NCBI GenBank assembly: GCA_030562195.1
Contig: CM060203.1
Span: forward strand, 10,058,208 to 10,122,207
Source of the DNA: Nipponacmea schrenckii
Taxonomy: Eukaryota > Mollusca > Gastropoda > Lottiidae
Length of the DNA: 64,000 nucleotides
Direction of reading: 5' to 3'
In this document: positions 1-11,800 of the stretch, one piece after another
Layout: each line of letters begins with the position of its first letter
Numbering within the stretch: the stretch's first letter is position 1
The notes under the pieces: generated by a model
What the model was told of the DNA's origin: nothing
What the model saw: only the letters and a program-made list of their open reading frames with translations
Databases searched by the model: none
Position numbers and translations under genes: made by a program

Positions 1-23
1 TATATGATATTATTACTTTACAG

Positions 24-2102
24 GTAAATGTTATAAAACAGGGTGTACCCGACCTAGAGCTCCTAACCCACGTACTGGAGAGATACATGACTACTGTAGT
101 CCAGCTTGTCAACGAGCTGATCAAGAAGACCAAGTTGTCACAGAGCAAAAGGGTAACTAAAATGAATTTTTTTGATTATGTTCTTTGACAAGCAACAGTA
201 AGGCAAGTTAGTACCACCAACCCTTGCACCATTTCTCATTGCCAACCACATTAAGTCACCAATCTCCATTAATTAAGGGTGTCTAACAGTATGTTTACTT
301 TATTTGTAGAAGAAATACCTGAGGTTATATTAGATGAACATATGGATTTATTACGAGCATTAGAGATGTCTAGACTACAGTATTTACGTGAAACAGGGTT
401 AATACATGTGCCAACAGAGTTAGATACAAGGTAAGTATTTCTTGTTTGGAACAGATGAATATATAATAATGGTAACGCGTAAAGATCTTCAGACCTTGGG
501 TTTGCCTTTTCCAGCAATTTTCTTATTTTTATCAATATCTATTGTGCTAAATTTCTTCATGTGGAGGTAGGGTTATCCACTGTGTTTTCAGAACCTTATC
601 ACATAATTTGACTTGAAATATTTTCAGTGAACCATCTACTAGTGGGGTCGGAGTACAAACCAGCCCAAGAGTAGAACAGTCCAGTGAACAACGTCCCAGA
701 TCTTGTAGTCTAGGATCTAAGAAGAAAAAGAAAAACCTTACACCAATGGAGGAACTGGATATTGAACTTCAAAGAGTTTTGGAGATTTCTTCAACAATAC
801 CTAAAGGTAAGGGTTTTGATAGTTTGGAATTAAATGTGTGTGAGATATATGACCAGGATGATCTCAATCCCTTTGAAGTGAGGTATACTACTAATCTACA
901 GAAATACTGTTAACCATATTGTTGTCTGTTATTTTACAGAATTTGTACCCTTATAAACGTATTTCAACTTAAGCTTTACCTTTTTTGTTTCATATTAGTA
1001 AATTTGAGTTCCACTTTGTCAAATCATAAGGCAATCCTATATTTCTACTTCTGACTCTTGTAGTTTAATATGACCTGTATAATCTTGGAAATGTTTACAA
1101 AACTTTAAATATTTTGTTTCAATAGGTGAAGTTCCATCAGGCATAACAGATCTCACAGAATCTAAACCCAAGAAAGACAACTCAATTCTGTCTCATAGAA
1201 AATATAGTCACAGTCGTTTTGATGAAATTACTTCAACAATTGTTCAACGTGTGCCAAATAAAAGTGTGGAGGACCTGTATCGAACTGACTCATCCAATAG
1301 TGTTCATCCTTCTTCTTGTTCATGTGAAAAATGTCTCGAAGAGTTAGGAGCCTGTGCTAGGTCTGAAGAAGACCAAGTCAGAAAATCTTGGGGTGGTGCA
1401 GCAAATACTTTTGGCATCATAAAAGACTTATCTGTGTCCAATATTCACACAAATGAAGGTGATAAAACACAACATTTCACATCAAAAGACCTGGCGGCCA
1501 TTTTCAATAAGGATCCAATCTTACTTCATGAAGCCAGTAGAGGAAATATGTCTGCTGCATCTTTGATAGAAAAAAGTGCCTTTGCTCATCAGCAGACAAT
1601 ATCCCAGAATGCACCAAAGACTTGGTCTCAACTTAAGCATACAGATACTACAAATGAATCAGAATTCAGCTCAGAAGAAAGCAGCCAATCAAATGATGAA
1701 ATGCATGTAGATAAGGCATGTAAAGCAGCCATCTTGAGTCTGTCCAAACATCCTGAATTTGGTTTGGAACCATTGGCCTTCTCTTCTCCAATATCTAGTA
1801 CAGAGGATCACGAGGTAGAAATGAGTTCATTGCAACTGGAAGATTCTGGACATGTTTCATTGTTAGAAATGGCTGAAAACCTGGTTCAGATGACCGAAGA
1901 AATGAACATACAAATTCAAGAAATGAATGACAATCAGTGTTCAGATAGTGTGAATGAAGAGTGTTCAGAGCTTACTGAGAGTACTGAGATTAGTATTAGT
2001 GCTAGTGTTAGAGATAGTGCTGAAAGTGCTAATGATACTGGTATAGATAGTGCAGAAACAAACCAACCACATGACACAACACCACAGTCTTTTTTTATTT
2101 AA
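24..2102 (+). CDS. 3' part of a host gene: zinc-motif protein with UIM-like helices (four exons)
   Basis: Four exons with good splice sites and consistent phase: 24-152, 310-430, 628-806 and 1126-2102 (stop TAA 2100-2102); the 5' part lies outside the window. The first exon encodes a compact Cys/His cluster (KCYKTGC...IHDYCSPAC) that looks like a small treble-clef zinc site. The second and third exons each encode an amphipathic acidic helix with the Leu/Ala-Leu...Ser pattern of ubiquitin-interacting motifs (around HMDLLRALEMS and ELDIELQRVLEIS). The last exon, about 325 codons, is long, polar, rich in Ser, Glu and Thr, and probably disordered; it has a CSCEKC patch near its start. I do not recognise the family. 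A ubiquitin-linked role is only suggested by the UIM-like helices. Exon structure is strongly supported by frame continuity. Confidence 0.75.
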
Positions 2103-4720
2103 CTACTCACAAATTAGATTGGAAATTGCTTTTCAAATATGACTTTCCATTTTTGGTCAAAACAAATATACAAATAGTTTAAACCAACGTACAAAAAATA
2201 AATTGAATCATTTAAATGTATAACATAACAAAACGAAATAAGACATTGAAAATGGTATTCAAATTTATCTCATGATGCAGAAACCTTATTCTGATCAGAA
2301 CAGCTTTAGATATATAATATGTTTCCAAAGTTTGTCTTCAGATACTAGTAGGTATATAAGCAAAACTCTCTAAAAACAATGGGAATATTTTTTAATATAA
2401 AATCTCGTTACTTTAAAATGTTATTCTAGCCTAAGATTTTCTAGCACTGTAAATGTAAGTATATTGATGTTGTGTTTTTAATATGTAAATCTTTGTAAAC
2501 AATCAAATTGTAGCTTTTTTAATTTTCATAGGAACAAAACATTAGAAATCAAACATCAGATCCTTATTTCTGATCCTTCAATGAAATTGTGGCTTATTTT
2601 TTAAAAATTTATATATTTAGAATTTTAAACTGTGCTGTCATTACTTTTGATATTGTTAGTTTCTGTATATGAGATTGTTAATTAGGTCCTGTAAGTGACT
2701 ATTCTAAACTCTCATGGCACATCTATTTCTGATTAAAATTCTGATGGCTGAAATTAAACTTATTTGGGTGGTAAAGCGAATATTTAAATGACTATATACA
2801 GAAGTACTAGATCAAATGTAAAACAATTATTTCATTCTGTTTAAACATTGACAGTAGTATAGTATTCTGTGGTTGATTTTGCTCACAAGTTTTTTCAATT
2901 TAAAACAATACAGAGACAAGCTTAACCAGCTAGTAAATAAGTCTAGATATTGCTCTGTATCAGCTATTCAATAAGCTATAGTCATGTAGAATGAACTCAA
3001 ACATTAAATATTGTGTATTTATTTTCTCAATTGTGTGCAATAATAACACTTTTAAACCAGAAAATGCTCAATGTTTTAAAACTTTGTTTTGCACAAAGGT
3101 AAATGTATTGAAACCAAATATTTAATCCATTTTGAAGCATTTTATTGTGGCTAATTTATCACTGAGCTTTAATATGAGCTTTTTGTTATAATGCCACTAG
3201 AAAGATTTGCAGAATTGTTGATTTTAGAATTGTTATTGAACTGCAACTGTGAAGTATTCAAATCATGTTAATGGAAAAAAAAAATGATTGTGGTATATTT
3301 CAGGGTTTCAATACACATGTAACATTACAACAACACCAAATGATAAGTATTAATTTATATGGCAATCATTGGTGAAACAAAATTATTAGTTTGATTAAAA
3401 AGAGAGGTTTTGGTGACTTAAATGTGTACATTTCTTCATTACTTGCATCTGAGTTTTCTTTCCAGATGTTTCTATGCAGATAAAATATTTCTGGTTCTAT
3501 TTACAGACTTTAATAACTTAAAGGAAGTTTTTTTAGGTATGGCATCAATTCTTGAAAATGTTAACAAACATATTGACAGCTTTCTTAATGGTGGTGCTAA
3601 GTCCATAGATTTTTTTTGATTTTAAAAAATGTGTCTAGCGACTTGAAAAAGATTTTATTGACATGTAAGAAATAATGTATGTGCCTTATCAGGTGATCTG
3701 AGCTTAACTTCAGCTATATCCACAACTTTTCAGAATCAATTGGATGTTCAGTTCCACTACCATTAGCTCAAATTCTAAGCAAGTCTTTGCTCTTGTTTTA
3801 GGACTGAACATCAGATTTTAAGAAAATGTACTTGGATACTTGAAAATGAGCTCTGATGAGCTGGAAAGGCAGATATTAACTTATTAAGATCATCAATTCT
3901 GCACAGGACCAAGATAATTATATGTAGCTTTATTTAGAAGGAGATTTTGAACATCTTTTAATTGATAAGAAAAAGACTTTGAATTGCCTTTGATTGTAAT
4001 AATTATAAATTATTAATTACAATAAATACCAAAAAAACACAACCATAGCAATTAAAGGAATTTAAAAATTGATTATCAATATGAGAAATGTGTGCTATTT
4101 AATTTATTTATATAATATATATATACATTATATTTTATATTTATGTTTTATGTGTGTGACATATCAATGGGTTCAAGGGATACAGGACTTCAAGCAACTA
4201 TTCACACCTCTAATTACATAAAAAAAGTTTTAATAGCTGTTGAAGAAAATGCTTAGAGGATTGAATCCAAAAGGGATACATTCATGTATCTGGAAAAAAT
4301 GTTTTAAACTTAGGACTTTATTTTATTGTTGTTTTTTTTCGTAAATTTGTTTATGGAAAATTTTGTCTGAATTTTGGTCACCATGTGAATGTATCCCTTT
4401 ATATGTTCTGTTATTTTTATGTTTCAGTATAAAAAGAAATCTGTAACTTTAGAGTGCTCTATAAATCAGGATGTTTCTTATCAATAGTGACTGTATCTTT
4501 GATTTCTATTGTATTTAGTAGCGAATCCTTCTTTGCTATCCAGTAATAAAACCACCACAAAACTTTCTGATATTAGTCTCTGTAAGTTTTGTTTAGACTG
4601 TTGTATTAAATACAACTTTCATAGATGGTTTAAGTTTGTTACCATAAGGAATTGTTTCTGAAGTTCCAGATTTCTATGAATGATGCACAGTGCTAATAAA
4701 TGAAATCCAAGAGTAATAAA
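2103..4720 (+). other. 3' UTR and intergenic DNA of the preceding gene
   Basis: AT-rich sequence without a supportable gene. An AATAAA lies at 2197-2202, about 95 bases after the stop codon. Further AATAAA copies occur further down, for example near 4542 and 4695, so a long 3' UTR with alternative ends is possible. Short open frames here have no recognisable features. Confidence 0.5.
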
Positions 4721-7230
4721 TGATTGTCTCAAACTGATATTGTTTTATATATTAACTTTAATAAGGGTGTGGATACTCCTGTACTTCCTACCCCAGGCCA
4801 TAAACATGGTATAAGAAGTGTTATATCATTATCAGAAATTGTTGGGATGTTACTGTCGACTATGAATAATGTATCTACCTCTGCCCACTGTGATGCTTTC
4901 ATTCTTTATTTTATTGTTTTCAGGGAAGCAAGTACTAAGCGAGTCGTTCTTCGTATTATGTATGGTTAATGAATTCCCATTTGCGTGATTTGATTTGAAC
5001 CTCCCCTGTATCACTTCATTTAGTAATCCACAACCCATTGTCAACCTCTTTGTGTTTGTTTCATTCTGTTCAAAAAATATATTTAGCAACGACCTAAAAC
5101 ACCATAATTCTGTCTTGAATGGGCTACGTATTCTCGGAACACAATCTCGGGGCCAGGATGTCCTAGAGTCTTTACCTCTAAAACTGTAGGATATCCTAGG
5201 GCTAAGATCATTTCGAGAAAATGTGACTTGCAGGATGTAAAAGCCATATATCTCACAATAATATCATAATCGTTTTATCAATTCGTACCAATACGAAATA
5301 CATTGGCCAAAATCCTTTCATTTAAAGTTAAACATTTAACCTAAACAATAATATAAACTGTGATCATGCATGTCTCAGATACAATACTTTGTAATATCGA
5401 CATAAATTCTGATCCTGTATTATTTGTTTTATGTACGTTTACACCCATTAGCATTCATAATGCTTAAAATAGACGCAAAATTCTATAGATATTATGTGGG
5501 TTTCTGTAGAGTATTATATAGATGATTTTGGGTGGCTATGTCAGCAATTATTATTTTAATCTACTGTACTGCACCCTATTCAATAAAACCATCCCCAATC
5601 TCCATTAAAAAGCTGTGATTTTCAATGTAGGTCTGTAGGGAAATCACAAAACAGTGTTTGATTACTCAATATTGGGTTATAATCGGTAACTTGTACCGAG
5701 TTTGGGCGAGACGACGGACAAGGTTGCCCTTCATAACCTTTTTATTTATCTATATTTAATAATGATAATATGTTATTACGACCTGACCCAAATTTCAAGG
5801 ACAGATATCAGGAAGGTCCACATGAATTAGATTTTTGTAGAATATGATAAATATTTTTTCATGGTATATCAATATGTCATATTGACAATCAGAAATAGCA
5901 TTTGTATTTCATTGAAATGGGAAACATATAACATTAAGGTATCCGTTTTGATAGTAAGTCGATAAGTTTTTTTTTTGCAACACAGTAATCAGTTATTGGA
6001 TAACTCAATCAATTGCTGAATAATCAAAATCTTAATTCATACTAAGCAGTAAGACAAAGGGGATTTCAAGGATAAATTCGACTTATATAAATGATTATTC
6101 AGTAGATAAAAACTATCAAACTCAACGTGCACTTTAAGGGTTGTCATTTGAGACTGATCTGAACCGTATGTAAATACATACTGATCCCAACTGGTCCAAA
6201 TTCACACGTTTTGAACTACAAAAGTAAATTGTCTAATGGAATGTAGGCTACACTCGTCTGTGACGATGGTATAACTAAGGTTCGCTTAGTAGATGACGTA
6301 AGCTTCCAGCTATGCAATATCGTCTAATGCTCCCATTGTAAAATTTAATAAATTTGATTGTAGTCACTACAGTAACACCCCGTTCCTCTGGTGTTAACAA
6401 AATTAGGACGCTGCCGTCCTGGCTTAGTATTATTCATTAAACACATGAAGACTCTTTCCTTGATAGTACTTATCAGTTACTTATATATTGTCTGTCTTAT
6501 TTGCTCTTGAAATGAAATAAAAGAACATTATCAAAATGCTTGACGCTGTCTCAACCAAATAAATTGCGGCTTGTCATTCTCATATCAAACTGTCTACAGG
6601 GTGATAAATATAAAATGCATTAAAGAGATATTTGATGAACGCCTTAGACACATACTTAAAGGGCAACAAAGCGTTAAGTCTGTACCGGCCATTTGGGTTT
6701 GGGTACAAAAACTCATGCAAATAACTTGTTAGTTGGTCGGTAGGCACCCTCTTTTTAGAAGATGTTGCTGTTGCAGACTAGGTAGTTGTAAGTCGTAGTT
6801 TTGGTAGTAATCTGGATCAATCGGATCATGACATGACGGCACAACCCCGCTTTCAGTTGTGTGACGTAAGATACTCAGTCTTTATCATTCTTCTCAGTCA
6901 TTTCATTCTTCCGTTATTAACTACAAATCATTTTCCTTGCGTTGTAAATGTGTTTGATGATATATGATCATGGTTGAATATAAACTGGTAAATTATATAT
7001 AGGTATCTGTTTACATTTTCATTGACTATTGTACAATAAAATGTTCATCTAAATTTGAAATGTAAGATGTGATGACCAGAAGAATTGAAAATTAACAGAA
7101 AAAATTTTATCATTTTATCAACCACTTGTCGAATTAGGACCTGATCTGCTATCTCATAGTATGCAAATACATGTATATCTTACAAGATGCACTGCTGTGG
7201 ATTGCTTTGTTGAAGGTAGTAAACTTTAAG
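4721..7230. other. intergenic DNA, no gene seen
   Basis: No convincing exon or conserved protein in either strand. Around 6770-6860 it holds a short dispersed repeat that resembles 21180-21330 (shared block GACTAGGTAGTTGT-like, then TTTTGGTAGT and GACATGACGG-like). Confidence 0.5.
6770..6860. repeat. dispersed repeat copy (related to 21180-21330)
   Basis: The segment shares ordered blocks with 21180-21330: ACTAGGTAGTTGT, TTTTGGTAGT, and a GACATG(A/G)CGG block near the end. This copy is shorter in the middle. No coding content or terminal structure was recognised, so the class of repeat is unknown. Confidence 0.4.
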
Positions 7231-7234
7231 GACA

Positions 7235-8222
7235 TTAGAGTACACTGTGTTTAATTGTCTTCTGGTGGCTTCACTCACTATCCGTGATCAGACGAAATTT
7301 TTTATTCTGAGTAAATTTCACTTAGCGCCAAACAAACACCTTACATAGCGGCGTGCAAACTACCAGAAATCCGGTAATTTTGGATACAGAGATGTAAAAT
7401 GATACTGAAGTGTGATGTTGGTAGCTAAGAGTTGGCTGATATCTTATGTCAATGCTTTTGTTCAATACCCTTATTAAACAATGTAAATGGAACGATTGTG
7501 TGTTTAAGAGTAACAACCAAAATTGCGTAGTATATGATACATAGATTTATTAGAAATGATTTCAATAAGAGGCGGGATTTAAGCTGTCAAACGACAGAAA
7601 CCCTTATAGAAACTGTAAATAATTCGTATCTAGGTGTGGCCGAAGGAAAAAGCCAATAATAAAGCATAAATTATAACTGATAAGAATGAAAAGTTATTTT
7701 TAGACACGTATATAAGTAACTTATATGTAGATGATCAATCTTTAGTCCCTGTTTGTCCTGCGCCGTAATAACATGTATATAATCACCATTCTTGATAAAG
7801 ATCCAATCATAAGATTTTAAAATGATAGTATTTAAGAATGTTTAGATTCTTCAACATGCATAGTTACACAATTTTAAATAGTAGTTGTTTGTGCAAATCA
7901 TTGTTCAAAATTGGAACCGATTCTTTTACACATGATTTGAGACAATGACAATGACCACACACACAATATGTCTAAAGGATAAAGGATTTGATTTGATAAA
8001 AAAAAAAAAAAAAAAAAAAATAACATTCGGCTTTGACAGTATGTTTTTTTTACGTAATCATTTTTTAAAATCATTTTGCATCTCTTTATGCAAAATTACT
8101 AGATTTCTGGTAATTTGCACGCTACATAAGGCGTTTTTTCGGCGCTAAGAGAAGTTCGCTCAGAACAGAAAATTTCGCTTGATCACGAATATTGAGTGGA
8201 GCCATCAGAGCGTACTCTGTAA
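7235..8222. mobile_element. diverged element with about 150-bp terminal inverted repeats
   Basis: The segment 7235-7402 and the reverse complement of 8071-8222 align over most of their length. Shared ordered blocks include GAGTAC, TCCGTGATCA versus TTCGTGATCA, TTCTGAG, TTAGCGCC, GTGCAAA(C/T)TACCAGAAATC and GATG(T/C)AAAATGAT. The inner 670 bp is AT-rich, contains a 22-bp A run at about 8000 and has no transposase. It fits a nonautonomous DNA transposon or fold-back element; target-site duplication could not be fixed because the outer ends are worn. Confidence 0.5.
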
Positions 8223-8819
8223 TTCGACATAAAGATCGTCAACAGCCCAAAATGGAAATAAGTCAAACATATTTTTAACGTTTCTTGAATAACCTCGACT
8301 ATTTTCGACAATATTCAGATTCACCTTACAGTTAATTTACTCTCACATCTTAAATTCCCATTGATATGATCATAATTCTAATAAATAACACGACGAGATG
8401 TTTACGATTTTGTTTATTTATAAACACAAACCTCTTATTCTGATCAATCGAACCGCGAACATTCATTCATTTTATATTCTTACCTCCATAGTATATACAA
8501 AGGAATTAAAGGGATTATCAATAGATAAAATAAGAGCTATAAATGATATAAAGACCAATCACCCTGTGAATATTTATATGTCCAGTATACATATATATGA
8601 TGTAAACAAGTGACACCGACGCCCATCATAGCAGGGTTTCGTTGAAAAACAAAATAAACAATTATTTTATAGATCCGATGTAATTATATAGTAAATATGA
8701 CATCTGTTATGCTATGGCTCCAACTGTCATTCATTTCAACGTTCATTAACCAGTCCTTCAACTATACCCATATAAAACAAGTTCTATTCAAATACTCAAT
8801 ACATGGCTAAAACCAACTA

Positions 8820-9141
8820 TTTTTCAATTTAGAATCATTCAGCGTCCAGTAATTTCAGACCAACTAACGTTCAATTAAGAATAATTCACCTTTCGGTACT
8901 TTCAGACCAACTAGCTTTTAATTTACAATCATTCATTGTCCGGTAACTTTCAGACCAACTACTAGTATTAATCTACAATTATTCACTATCCGGTATTTGC
9001 AGAACAACTAACTTTCAATATACAATCATTCACCTTTCGGTACTTTCAGACCAAGTAGCTATTGTCTCCAATTATTCACCTTCCGGTTCTTTGAGACAAA
9101 TTCACTTTTGATTTACAATATTTCGGCACTTTCAGACCAAC
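8820..9141. repeat. 47-bp minisatellite, left degenerate part
   Basis: About six diverged copies of a unit of the form TTCAGACCAACTAGCTTTTA - ATTTACAATCATTCA - CTTTCGGTAC. The same unit continues after the retroelement at 10381, so this is the left flank of one array that was split by an insertion. Confidence 0.8.
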
Positions 9142-10215
9142 CTCTCTTCTATGGAAGATTTTTAGACGATATTTTTATTATTTGGACAGAATCTTTGGCA
9201 AACTTTTGGGAGTATTTCGAAATTCTAAATAATCACCATCCTTCTATAAAACTTACAGCAAACATCTCGGAAAATAGCATGAATTTCTTGGATACAACTG
9301 TATTCAAAGGACCAAGTTTTAATCAAACTAAAAAACTTGATATTAAAGTATATTTTAAAGAAACTGATACACACCAATTTTTATTCAAAACTTCGTTCCA
9401 TCCGAAGCATACATTTTCTGGCATAATAAAATCGCAAATTCTGAGATTCAACAGAATTTGCACAAGAAAGACAGATTTTGATTTGGCTTGCGAACGAGTA
9501 TTTGATAAACTGAGGGAGCGGGGTTACCCAAAACGTTTTTTGCGCAAAATTAAAAACGACACTCTTTCGGCTATTGAAAACAAAAATAAGCCCCCTCCTC
9601 CACCAAACGGTTTCGGTTCTGTAGCATGCAGAGGTTCTCGCTGTCGTACCTGCGAATATATACATGTTAGTCACTATTTTGAAAATAAGAAAAACAACAA
9701 AATTTTCGAACTAAAGGAAGTTCTCTCTTGCATCGATAAAAACATAATTTACCTAATTTCCTGTAAAAATGCGAAGTACAATATATTGGCGAAACATCGT
9801 CATCGCTTTAACATTCTCCATAAAAAAAGATAGACCAATCGCGAACCATTTCAATTCAGCCAATCATTCCATTGAAGATCTTCTAGTTATGCCCATAGAA
9901 AAGATACCAGACTCTACAACAATCAAACCTAAAACGAAACGACTACAAAGGGAGAGTTTCTGGATAGACCAATTACAAACAGTCGTACCTCACGGTCTAA
10001 ATACCCAGCATGACAACCAGATTATACCTTTTGTCGCCACCTACAATTCTACAGCTAAAAATGCATCTGTGATTGTGAAACGTTTTTATAAAGAACTCCA
10101 GGATGAATTCCCTAATATCTATACCAAACGTTTAGTGACTGCTTACAAAAGGAATAAAAAACTGAGTAATATTCTTGTACATGGTAGATTAGATCCCCTT
10201 TCATTATCTCCCTGA
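9142..10215 (+). pseudogene. Penelope-like reverse transcriptase / GIY-YIG endonuclease remnant
   Basis: Two overlapping frames, 9108-9833 and 9769-10215, together cover the C-terminal half of a Penelope-like polyprotein. The first has the RT catalytic DD in FLDDIF, then the conserved INFLDT-like stretch (MNFLDTT), THQFLFKTSFHPKHTF, and a Cys cluster (CRGSRCRTC) that precedes the endonuclease. The YLISCK start of the GIY-YIG domain is visible, but the YIG part is broken by a frameshift near 9770-9830. The second frame keeps the C-terminal part (RPIANHFN...ESFWIDQLQT...PHGLN). The protein lacks the N-terminal RT fingers and is not functional. Assignment to Penelope-like elements rests on the RT-then-Cys-then-GIY-YIG order; a subfamily cannot be named. 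Confidence 0.75.
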
Positions 10216-10380
10216 AGTACTAGTAATCGCTTTGTATTTTTATTTAATGACTTTATCTTGTAAGTTTCTCTAGAAGTAGATAATTTCTTATCAATTGATG
10301 TATACTGAAATTCGTAGCATAGTCTCTACTTGTGACCTAGGCCAGTGCTTCTATAGGAGAGCATCTCTTATAACACCCTT
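9142..10380 (+). mobile_element. 5'-truncated Penelope-like retroelement
   Basis: The segment begins abruptly inside a minisatellite unit, already within the palm of a reverse transcriptase (RFLDDIFIIW), and continues through the C-terminal region typical of Penelope-like elements, ending about 165 bases after the last stop codon. The 6-mer ACCAAC occurs directly at the left junction (9136-9141) and again at the right junction (10382-10387), which is a possible target-site duplication, though the sequence is also part of the repeat unit. The 5' truncation is common for target-primed retroelements. Confidence 0.7.
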
Positions 10381-11800
10381 AACCAACTAGCTTTTAATCA
10401 AGAATGATTTACCGTTCGGTAATTTCAGATCAATTAACGTCCAATTTACAATCATTCACCTTTCGGTACTGTCAGACCAACTAACTTTTAATTTACAAAC
10501 ATTCACTGTTCACTACTTTCAGAACAACTAGCTTTTAATTTACAATCATTCATTGTTCACTACTTTCAGAACAACTAGCTTTTAAATTACAATCATTCAC
10601 TGTTCACTACTTTCAGAACAACTAGCTTTTAAGTTACAATCATTTATTGTTCACTACTTTCAGAACAACTAGCTTTTAATTTACAATCATTCATTGTTCA
10701 CTACTTTCAGAACAACTAGCTTTTAATTTACAATCATTCACTGTTCACTACTTTCAGAACAACTAGCTTTTAAATAACAATCATTCATTGTTCACTACTT
10801 TCAGAACAACCAGCTTTTAATTTACAACCATTCATTGTTCACTACTTTCAGAACAACTAGCTTTTAATTTACAATCATTCATTGTTCACTACTTTCAGAA
10901 CAACTAGCTTTTAAATTACAATCATTCATTGTTCACTACTTTCAGAACAACTAGCTTTTAATTTACAATCATTCATTGTTCACTACTTTCAGAACAACTA
11001 GCTTTTAATTTACAATCATTCATTGTTCACTACTTTCAGAACAACTAGCTTTTAATTTACAATCATTCACTGTTCACTACTTTCAGAACAACTAGCTTTT
11101 AATTTACAATCATTCATTGTTCATTACTTTCAGAACAACTAGCTTTTAATTTACAATCATTCATTGTTCACTACTTTCAGAACAACTAGCTTTTAAATTA
11201 CAATCATTCATTGTTCACTACTTTCAGAACAACTAGCTTTTAAATTACAATCATTCATTGTTCACTACTTTCAGAACAACTAGCTTTAAATTTACAATCA
11301 TTCATTGTTCACTATTTTCAGAACAACTAGCTTTTAATTTACAATCATTCATTGTTCACTACTGTCAGAACAACAAGCTTTTAATTTACAATCATTCATT
11401 GTTCACTACTTTCAGAACAACTAGCTTTTAAATTACAATCATGCATTGTTCACTACTTTCAGAACAACTAGCTTTTAATTTACAACCATTCATTGTTCAC
11501 TACTTTCAGAACAACTAGCTTTTAAATTACAATCATTCATTGTTCACTACTGTCAGAACAACTAGCTTTTAATTTACAATCATTCACTGCCCATTTCTTT
11601 CAGACAGACATCTTTTAATTTACAATCATTCACTGCTGATTTGTTCAGACAAAAAACTTTTAATTTGCAATCATTCACAGTTTGCTACAACTAGCTTTCA
11701 ATTTACAATTATTGTTCACTACTTCCAGAACAACTAAATTTCAATCTAAAATCATTCACTGTTCACTACTTTCTGAATAATTAGCTTTTAATTCAAAAAA
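10381..11800. repeat. 47-bp minisatellite, main array
   Basis: About 25 head-to-tail copies of a 47-bp unit (TTCACTACTTTCAGAACAAC - TAGCTTTTAATTTACAATCA - TTCATTG). Spacing is exactly 47 bp between many units, for example from 10697 to 10744. The central part, 10500-11580, is almost uniform; the edges are degenerate, and the left edge resembles the units before the retroelement. Confidence 0.95.

Noticed and set aside
9381..9674. Minus-strand 97-residue open frame
   Set aside because: It is antisense to the Penelope-like reverse transcriptase remnant.
10381..11800. CRISPR-like array
   Set aside because: The unit is a contiguous 47-bp tandem repeat without unique spacers, in an animal-type genome.
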